Assembly (NCBI RefSeq): GCF_963082655.1
Contig: NC_081555.1
Location: forward strand, 148,198,266 to 148,262,265
From: Stomoxys calcitrans
Taxonomy: Eukaryota > Arthropoda > Insecta > Diptera > Muscidae
Direction of reading: 5' to 3'
DNA: 64,000 bases
Part shown: piece after piece, positions 55,617 through 64,000 of the stretch
How positions within the stretch are numbered: position 1 is the first letter of the stretch
Layout: each line of letters opens with the position of its first letter
Made by a program: the position numbers and the translations under genes
Notes under the pieces: model-generated
Database searches by the model: none
Seen by the model: only the letters and a program-made list of their open reading frames with translations
What the model was told of the DNA's origin: nothing

Positions 55617-56199
55617 GGTGGATATAATGAATATAATAAATTTTGCATCTATTTTCAGGCGTGCCGCCCCACCCTAAAACTATGCACCAAAAAAACATGT
55701 ACAGCGAATGGACAAGTTGTGACTCAACCTGTCGTTTGAGAGTAGAATTAGAGAATTATTTACAAAATTTGGGTTCAATCTTGGGGTTTCTAATGAAAGT
55801 TAAATACGAATATAAGTAATTTTCAAATTTTGTAGTAAAGCACATTCGACTAGCTAGTATTTCGTAAAGGACAATATAAGGATTGACACTGTTTACCAAC
55901 CTGTCGCCTTAAAAAATTTAAAACACGTAATAATTTTTTTTAATGACATTCAAAATATATTTGATGGATGCATTATTTGGTTTTGTTTGTTTTTTTTATT
56001 ATTTGTTCTCTAATAATGGTTTTTATGGCTTTTGGACCAGTTGTATCCATGACAATTTGTAATCAGTATTAATTTTTTTCAAAATTTTTTTAGTTTCTTC
56101 TTCTTATATAAATGTTGTACAATATTTTGTGTGTTTTAAATATGTTCTCTCTTTGTTTTGGAATATCATTAGTATTTCTTAAATATCTTCCTTGCATGT

Positions 56200-56239
<40 letters not shown>

Positions 56240-57639
56240 ATTCTTCAAAAATTTATGAAAAAATTAGAAATTTTCTTGAAATATAAATAATGACAAGTTG
56301 TAGTTCGGTTGTTTCTAGTTTATTATTTGGCTAATTGCTAACAAGGATATACAAAAAAAAAATTGGAGATATCAACTAGAGGTATAAATATAAAAATTCT
56401 AATAACAATAAAAAAAAAAAATTTACATTAAAACAAAATTTTGTATAAAGATTAGGGTTTTAATAGAATGCAAATAAATATGTTACAAAGGTTAGGAGTT
56501 TGTATTTTTCGATTTTGTTTTTGGGGAGATGAAATATTTAAAGATTTTTATATTCTAGTTTATTTGAAAACTTATAACAACAAATTATAAAGAAAAAATA
56601 GTGTATGTACATTAAAAAAGAGACAAGAAAAGAATGACAAGAGTTTGCAGAGAAATTAGTTGAGCTAAATAATATTAAGAAGAAGATTTATATACAATAC
56701 TACTACTGAAATTAATGAATACTTAATTGAATTAGTAACAGTGTTTTTTATGCGTTTAGACATAGAATTCGTACTTTTGCTTTTTATTTGTTAACATTTT
56801 GTTTTGTTTTACCACATTTAAAGTTCACGTTTTTTTTCTCCTTATAACAGTTGCATTGTTATATAAATAATATTTTTTTTAATATTTTTTTTCATATGGA
56901 TGTTTGACATATACTTTAAGTTTTTTCTTTTGTGATTTCATTTTTTTTACAGTGTCTTATTTTTTTTATAAAATTTTAGGAGTGTAACAGCTTTGTTCAG
57001 GTGTAGACATAGAATAAATAAAATATTTTCTCTTTTTTTTTATTATATTTTAAAAATATATATATTGTATGTATGTGTGTATATATATATTAGTATGTAT
57101 GTATGTATGCTTTGTTGCTTAAAACAGTTTTAAACTTGAGTTCGTTTCATTCCATGTGTGTTATTTTGGTTTGTTCTTTCTTTTGTTATTTGAGCTTTTT
57201 GTTTTGAATTTTTTTAGAGGACATGTGTTTATGGATTTTAAATATATATTAAATTCCCAGAACTTTGCAAATCGTTGATCTATTTTGAGATTAATTTTTT
57301 AAAGATTTTCATTAAAATTTAGTTGCTTTAAATAATTTTTTTTAATTTTAGTTTTTATTTTTTTTTTTAATTTCGTTCTCAGTTCCGTAAAATGGACTTG
57401 TATTCTGAATTTTATTTTAATTCAAACTTTAATTTTATTTAAAATTTTTTGTTCCCCACTGTGTGACAAAGTGAAGCGTGCCCAACTTATTGATTATTCT
57501 TTCTTTCCGAAAATAATGGTCTTACGAAATGTCTTTAACTCAGTATCCCCAATACAAGAAGATGCTGCTTAGACCAGATTCAGTAAGCGGTAAGGTCTAA
57601 ACACGAGCATATGTAAACTAAACTGTCCCAAAAACAAAA
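55617..57639. other. AT-rich sequence without recognised gene
   Basis: A run of about 39 T near 56201-56239, (TATG)n near 57065-57110 and many T-runs. It might contain untranslated sequence of an unseen reverse-strand gene, but nothing coding is visible. Confidence 0.4.
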
Positions 57640-58411
57640 CAAAAACCAGTAAGGAAGGGCAAAAGTTGGGCGGTGCCGACTTTATAATACCCTACACCTA
57701 CCCTATAAACACAAAAGGGAGGGCTACATCTAATTCTGAAACAAATTTGATGGACCTTGGCGGATGTATCCGAATTGATTATCAAAAGCAAAGCAAATAT
57801 GTTGAAAATGTAATAACTACGGTTGCCAAATGACAACAAAGTATCCAAAAGCTGACGAACAAATACATGGGAGCTATATCTAAATCTGAACCGAATTCGA
57901 CCAAACTTCCAGTATTACTGGAAATCGGACGAACATATATATGGAAGCTATATCCAAATCTGAACCGATTTCTATGAAATTTACCAGTGATATCGAGAGT
58001 CATAAGAAAATTCTTCCTGCCACATTTCGAGAAAATCGTTTAATAAATGACTATTTTATTGCATTATTACTGCAAATCGGACGAACATATATATGGAAGC
58101 TATACCCAAATCTGAACCGATTTCCTCCAATTTCAATAGGCTTCGTCTCTAGGGCGAAAAACATACCCATACCAAATTAAAAGACGATCGGATGAAAATT
58201 GCGACCTGCAGTTTGTACACAAAAATAACATGGACAGACAGACGGACGGACAGACAGATCGACAGACGGACATAGCTAAATCGAATCAGAAAGTGATTCT
58301 GAGTCGATCGGTATACTAATCAATGGGTCTATCTCTCTTCCTTTTGGATGTTACAAACTAATTCACTAAGTTATAATACCCCGTACCACAGTAGTGGTTT
58401 AGGGTATAAAA
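57640..58411 (-). mobile_element. HINE family C
   Basis: Left CCAGTAAGGAAGGGCAAAAG with GGCGGTGCCGAC. The GACAGACAGACGGACGGACA core is near 58233. Right CCCCGTACCACAGTAGTGG, a family C 5' end in reverse. Confidence 0.82.
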
Positions 58412-58420
58412 AAAACAGCA

Positions 58421-59150
58421 AGTAAAAAAGGCATTAAGTTCGGCCGGGCCGAATTTTGGATACCCACTACCTCGGGTGTATATGTAAACCCCATTTGGTC
58501 ACAATCCGGTGATAACTTAAACTTGGATAACTTAAACACCCACATTAAATTTTGGAGAACAAAATATTGCTCTTTTTGGCAGATATATCCAATTATAAAC
58601 CGATCTGAATCATATTAAGGTCGGATATTATGAGGCTCAGAAAAACTCACTGTTTCAGCGAAATTGTCTGAAAAATAAAGCTTTTATGGACTTTAGATCC
58701 TTAATCGGGAGATCGGTCTATATGGCAACTATGTCTAAATATAGTCCAATCAGAACCATATTTAGGTCGGATGTTGGGAGGTCTTAATCTACTCACTGTT
58801 TTAAATTTCAGCAAAATCGGATGAAAAATATAGCTTTTATGGGCATTAGACCCTTTATCGGGAAATCGGTCTATATAGCAGCTATATTCAAATATAATCC
58901 GATTTGGCCCGTTCAAGAACTTAACCAACGTACATCAAAAAGACGTATCTGTGCCAAACTTCAGCTCAATGTCTCAATTTTTGAAGGCTCTAGAGTGATT
59001 ACAACAGACGGACGCACAGACTGGACATCGTTAAATCGTCTTAGAATTTTACGACGATCCGAAATATATACAAACATTGACATTTCGATGTGTTGCAAAC
59101 GGAATGACTAAATGAATATACTCCCTATCCTACGGTGGTGCATATAAAAA
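58421..59150 (-). mobile_element. HINE family B, short
   Basis: CAAGTAAAAAAGGCATTAAG with the GGCCGGGCCGAAT hairpin, only two to three units, and a 5' end CCTACGGTGGTGCATATAA. It sits head-to-tail with the family C element at its left. Confidence 0.8.
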
Positions 59151-59159
59151 GGAAATGGA

Positions 59160-60362
59160 AAGACATGAGTGTGAGCGAATTTAGATGTACAGAAGTCAGA
59201 ATAAAGTCAGGAAATTCTACCAAAGAATTAAACATCAAACCGATGGTTGTGTTGCGGGCACATCCTCCTACAGAGACAAAGAGGGAAATCTGGTAAATGA
59301 CACAGATTTCCTTAGTGGAATGTTCATGAACAAAATTTGCAAAATTAGCCATTTTGACACAGATAGCATGCCGAGTATATGGAAAGAACAACAAGGCAGC
59401 AGGAGCCGACGGGTTACCCGCTGAACTATTTAAGACCGGAGGCGCCACGATGATAAGGCGTATGTATCAGCTTATCTGCGCAATCTGGCTAGAAGAACGC
59501 ATACCCGATGACTGAAACGGGACAGCAGACGGAATGTGCCGACTACAATGGAATAAGTCTTCTCCCCTTCGCATACAAGATACTCTCGTATGCGAGCGTA
59601 CTGTGTGTTGAAGATTAAAACCTAAAGGCAGTGAGACAATTGGGCCCTATCAATGCGGCTTTAGACCTGGTAAATCCACCCTGGACCAGATATTCACCCT
59701 GCGCCAAATCCTGGAAAAGACCCGGGTAGGACAAATCAACACCTACCATCCCTTTGTTGACTACAGAGTCGCCTTTGATACCCATTTACGTTCAAAGGTA
59801 TTTCAAGCCATGTCTGAGTTTAGTATCCCTGCAAAATTAATAAAACCCTGCAGGATGACACTTGCTGATACGCGTTACTCTGTCAAAATAGAAAAGAATC
59901 TCTCGGAACCTTTTAATACCAAACGAGGTTTCAGACAAGGAGACAGCCTATCTTGTGATCTCTTTAATATCCTGCTGGAGAAGCTTATACGAGATGCAGA
60001 TGTGAATACATATGGCACACTAATCACAAGAGACCAAGTGCTATTCGCCTATGGCGACGACATCGCTATCATAGGTCGGTCATCGAAAGTAGTAACTGCA
60101 GCCTTTGGATCGAATCGAATGAGAGTCGGTGTAAATGTGTCGGGCAGTAAATGGAGATAAGACGAAATGGATGGTTTCAACTCCCAAAAAGCCTTGCACA
60201 ACCGAGCAAATAAAGAAAATGTTGGGAACCACAACTTTGAGATAGTCAGCAACTTTACCCACCTCGGTACCGCCGTATCCGAAACCAATGACACCAGTTT
60301 TGAGCTAAAGCGTAGACTAATACTGGCAAACAGATGCATATTTTGGATTATGTTAGCAGTTT
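59160..60362 (+). pseudogene. RTE-like LINE remnant
   Basis: KAAGADGLPAELFKTGGATM, MYQLICAIWLEERIPDDW, LGPYQCGFRPGKSTLDQIFT, LRQILEKTRVGQINTYHPFV, SEFSIPAKLIKPCRMTL, KRGFRQGDSLSCDLFNILL and FAYGDDIAIIG. These are RT blocks of an RTE-type element, in several frames. The catalytic motif reads YGDD instead of YADD. Stops and frameshifts are present. Confidence 0.75.
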
Positions 60363-60404
60363 AGAAACATGGCCAGCTCTCGACAGATGAAGATTACACT
60401 AAAC

Positions 60405-62276
60405 AAGATAGCCCCCATATGGACCGATCCTCCAATTTAGGGTCTTAGCCCCATAAAAGCCGCATTTATTATCTGATTTTGTTGAAATTTGCGACACTTA
60501 ATTGTCGTAGATCCTTCGACATCTTTTTGCAGTTTGGTTCCGATCGGTCCAGATTTGGACATAGCTACCATATGGACCGATCTTCCGATTTAGGGTCTTA
60601 GGCCCATAAAAGCCACATTTATTATCCGATTTTGCTGAAATTTGCGACAGTTAGTTGTCGTAGGCCCTTCGACATCCTTCGTTAATTTGGCTCAGATCGG
60701 TCCAGATTTGGATATAGCTACCCTATGGACCGATCCTCCGATTTAGGGTCTTAGGCCCATAAAAGCCACATTTATTATCCAATTTTGCGACACTTAGTTG
60801 TCGTAGGCCTTTCGAGATTCTTCGTCAAATTGGCCCAGATCGGTCCAGATTTGGATAAAGCTGCCATATAGACCGATCCTCCGATTAAGGGTCTTAGGCC
60901 CATAAAAGCCATATTTATTATCCGCTTTTGCTGAAATTTGCGACAGTTAGTTGTCGTAGGCCCTTCGGCATCTTTTTGCAGTTTGGCCCCGGTCGGTTCA
61001 GATTTGGATATAGCTACCATATAGACCGATTTTCCGATTTAGGGTCTTAGGCCCATAAAAGCCACATTTATTATCCGATTTTGCTGAAATTTGGGACATT
61101 GAGTTGTTTTAGTCTCTTGGACATCCTTTGTCAATTTGGCCCAGATCGGTCCAGATTTGGATATAGCTGCCATATAGACCGATCCTCCGACTTAGGGTCT
61201 TAGGCCCATAAAAGCCACATTTATTTTCCGATTTTGCTGAAATTTGGGACAGTGAGTTGTCTTAGGCCCTTCGACATTTTTCTTCAATTTGATCCTGATC
61301 AGTTCAGATTTGGATATAGCTACCACATAGACCGAACTCTCGATTTAAGGTTTCAGGCCCATGAAAGGCTCATTTATTGTCCGATGTCGCCAAAATTTGG
61401 GACAGTGAATTAAATTATACCCCTTGAGATACTTCTGCAATATGGTACAGATCGGTCCAGATTTGGATATAGCTGCCACATAAACCATTTTCTCGATTTT
61501 AGGTTTTGGGGTCATAAAAGGGGCATTTATTGTCCGATGTCGCCGAAATTTGGGACAGTGAGTTGTGTTAGGCCCCTCCACATATTTCTGCAATTTGTTC
61601 TAGATCGATGAAGATTTGCATATATAGACCGATATCTAGATTTAAAATCTTGGCCCCAAAAAAGGGGCATTTATAATCCGATTCAACTGAAATTTGACAC
61701 ATTGACTTATGTTAGGCTTTTCGACATCCATATTGTATATGGTTCAGATCGGTTTATTTTTAGATATAGCTACTAAAAAGACCAATATTTTGTTATACAC
61801 AATTGAACAATGACTTGTACTTATTATATTTCGATATAACTGCTATAGGACATAAGGTATGCATAAACACGGTGGTACAAGCAAACCGGGACGACCAAAA
61901 GCCCGATGAAAAGATCAAATGGTGGGAGACGCCTCGAAACTTGGTATCAGAGATCATAGAACGAACGCAGAAGATCGAGGCGCTTTTAAAAATTTTATTA
62001 AAATTTTGTCTTTAGAGAAACATTTTGTCTTTCATAATAATTTTTTTTCAGCAAACCATATCCGAATGCTTTTTGCGCTAATGAATGTTGTCTGTGAAAA
62101 AAGGATATGCTGCTCTACTTTTGACTTCATCTTAGGTTTATTCATAAAATTTTAAAAGATTTTAGTTTTTTTTAAAAAAAAAACTCATTTTTTCGAGTAG
62201 TACGAAAACCGGTTTTAGAAAAAAGACGGGTATATAGGATAGACCCAGCCGAATTTATCACTCGTTCACTTGTTCA
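60405..62276 (+). mobile_element. HINE family B array, 5' truncated
   Basis: About nine units (TTAGGGTCTTAGGCCCATAA) up to about 61800, then a decayed 3' part. A very diverged terminus, GACCCAGCCGAATTTATCAC then TTCACTTGTT, is near 62240-62276. Confidence 0.7.
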
Positions 62277-63129
62277 TTTTGAAGTTTATTATCTTCAAGA
62301 TTTATTTTCTTAAAATTTTTATTTTTTTTATAAATTGTATTATAACTCAAAAAAAAAAATAAATAAATATTTAATGATAAACTTTTTTTATTTTGATTTT
62401 TGATAATTTGAAAATTTTAGTTTCTATTCATTATTGTTGTCAACGATTTGCAATGCTTCGAGAATTTATTCAAAATGTGTATAACTTGGTTGTTGCTGTC
62501 AAGTGTTATTAACATTCAATACAATAATTATAAACTTTTTTTCTGCTTTTGTTTTTCTTCTCTTGTAAATAATCTGTTTGTCTTGAATACCTTGTAGTAT
62601 TTGGATAAAATCTACCATTAAATATTTATGTTGTCAGCATTTTATGTTAATTTAAGACATTCATATATATGTGTAAATATAAAATATTGTTGAAGGTTTC
62701 ATTCGCATTTTTATAAGATTTTTAAATAAGTGGATGTGTTTGTGTGTTTGTGTTTTTTTCTATAAAAAATTGCAAAACATATTTTTGTAAAACTTTTATG
62801 AGAAATATTTTCTATTAAGGTTCTAACGGCAAGATGTGTAAAAAATTTTTTTGATTACAATGAAGGAGTATATATTTCGATTTTCTGTTTAATTTTTGGT
62901 TTTTATAACTGTCTATGTTTTTTTTTTGTAATTAAAAAAAAAAATGTTTGGAAAAAATAAATATTTGTGAAAGATGTGTCAGCCATATCTATTGGGTTTT
63001 AAATTGGTTTTGATTGGAATTCAAGAAAAAAAAATACATTAAAAAATATATTATCCAAAATAAAATGAAATGTAATAAAATTAAATAAAATAATATAAAA
63101 AAATTAAAAAAAAACGAAATAAAATAATA
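62277..63129. other. AT-rich sequence without recognised gene
   Basis: Low complexity. No element ends and no open frame with coding character. Confidence 0.4.
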
Positions 63130-63805
63130 TAATCTTCTAATATGTAAAAATAAAATTGTTGCGCTTTGTTAGTTTGTTTGTCTGTTCCGTATAGACTCAA
63201 AAACGGATGAACCGATTATCATGAAATTTTCACAAGCGGCAGAGTTTGAAAATAGGGTACTAAATTTTTTGATATCCGAGAGGGGGGGTGGACTCTCCCC
63301 CTTACCCTAATTTTCAAAAACGTCAGATCTAGGAGATGGGTGCACCGAATTAAGCGAAATTTGGCATTCCACCTTATGGTACCCCAAAAAACACGAAATT
63401 GGTATAAAATGTTGGGGGAACGCCCCACCCGAACGGACATGTTTACCGACTAGGACAATATGGGTATAATGAAAGGTATTTAAGAGTAGAGTACGAACTT
63501 GGTATAAAAATGTCACCCTTCGTATTGTGGGATAATATTTTTCATATCACAAGGGGGACGTAGCCTTTCCCTTATGTCAAAAACACCACGAAAAATCAAA
63601 AGTGAACCGATCACGACAATATGGGTATCAAATAAAAGGTATTGGAGAGTAGAATACGAATATGGTATTGAAATTAGGGTCTAAGTAACCATCGTACTTA
63701 GTACCCGCCCAACCCCAAAACTCACCCTAACAGACGTATTGGACATTCATTTTAATATGGGCCTCAAACGATAGGTATTCGGGAGTAGATTACAAAAATG
63801 GCATA
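63130..63805. repeat. Unclassified degenerate repeat
   Basis: It opens TCCGTATAGACTCAAAAACG and GATGAACCGATTATCATGAA. A motif like GACAATATGGGTATAATGAA then GAGTAGAGTACGAACTTGGT recurs near 63451, 63613 and 63750, so it is a loose tandem of about 140-160 bp, distinct from HINE families A-C. Confidence 0.5.
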
Positions 63806-64000
63806 CAAAATCGGAACCAAATTGAAAAAGAATGTCGAAGGGCCTAACACAACTCACTGTACCAAATTTCAGCAAAATCGGATAATAAATGCGCCTTTTA
63901 TGGGTTCAAGACTTTAAATCCGGAGATCGGTCTATATGGCAACTATATCCAAATCTGGACCGATCTGAGCCAAATTGAAGGAGGGTGTCAAAGGGCTTGA
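63806..64000 (-). mobile_element. HINE family B fragment at window edge
   Basis: GAAGGGCCTAACACAACTCA and AGATCGGTCTATATGGCAAC in reverse orientation. It continues beyond the window. Confidence 0.7.

Overview
This is a eukaryotic, AT-rich, repeat-saturated window. It is most likely from a calyptrate (muscid-type) fly. The evidence is a dipteran-style split gene, dense INE-1/DINE-like repeats with (GTCY)n cores, mariner-type MITEs, a tRNA-derived SINE and several LINE clades. The species cannot be named from the sequence alone.

One host gene is supported. It is the fly homologue of the Golgi coiled-coil tether GMAP-210/TRIP11 (Drosophila Gmap), on the + strand. Five exons are visible: 19425-22666, 27163-27326, 27398-27601, 39030-39299 and 48669-49021. 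Every junction is GT-AG and phase-consistent. The joined reading frame is 4233 nt, or 1410 residues plus a stop. It contains the long coiled coil, the GRAB (Arf-binding) region and a conserved C-terminal tail, followed by a poly(A) signal at 49403. The 5' exon with the expected membrane-curvature (ALPS) segment was not recognised, so positions 1-19424 may be one large 5' intron plus flank. Introns of 4.5, 11.4 and 9.4 kb are filled with transposons.

The rest is mobile DNA. (1) About 22 copies or pieces of Helentron-type non-autonomous elements (HINE; INE-1/DINE-like) fall into three diverged families, A, B and C. All carry internal tandem arrays with a 152-153 bp period. (2) One structurally intact LINE (42814-47109) lies in the last Gmap intron, with a perfect 14-bp target-site duplication and two intact ORFs. 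Its ORF1/ORF2 junction carries a textbook -1 frameshift heptamer directly before the ORF1 stop. (3) Decayed LINEs include an RNase H-bearing I/R1-like type with telomere-like (CCTAA)n tails, a Jockey-like type with (CAA)n tails, and an RTE-like type. (4) There are six copies of a ~230-bp mariner MITE, one of them split by a HINE, plus mariner and Tc1/IS630-type transposase fragments. (5) A tRNA-derived SINE family is present. (6) Satellite-like tracts include a 1.7-kb (GTCY)n-derived array, 26-bp and 29-bp minisatellites and a ~70-bp-arm palindrome.

The region 49.4-64 kb, downstream of Gmap, has no recognisable host gene. It is nested LINE remnants, HINE arrays and AT-rich sequence. Many open frames in this window lie in repeats. 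The 153-bp period is divisible by three, so arrays stay open and imitate repetitive proteins.
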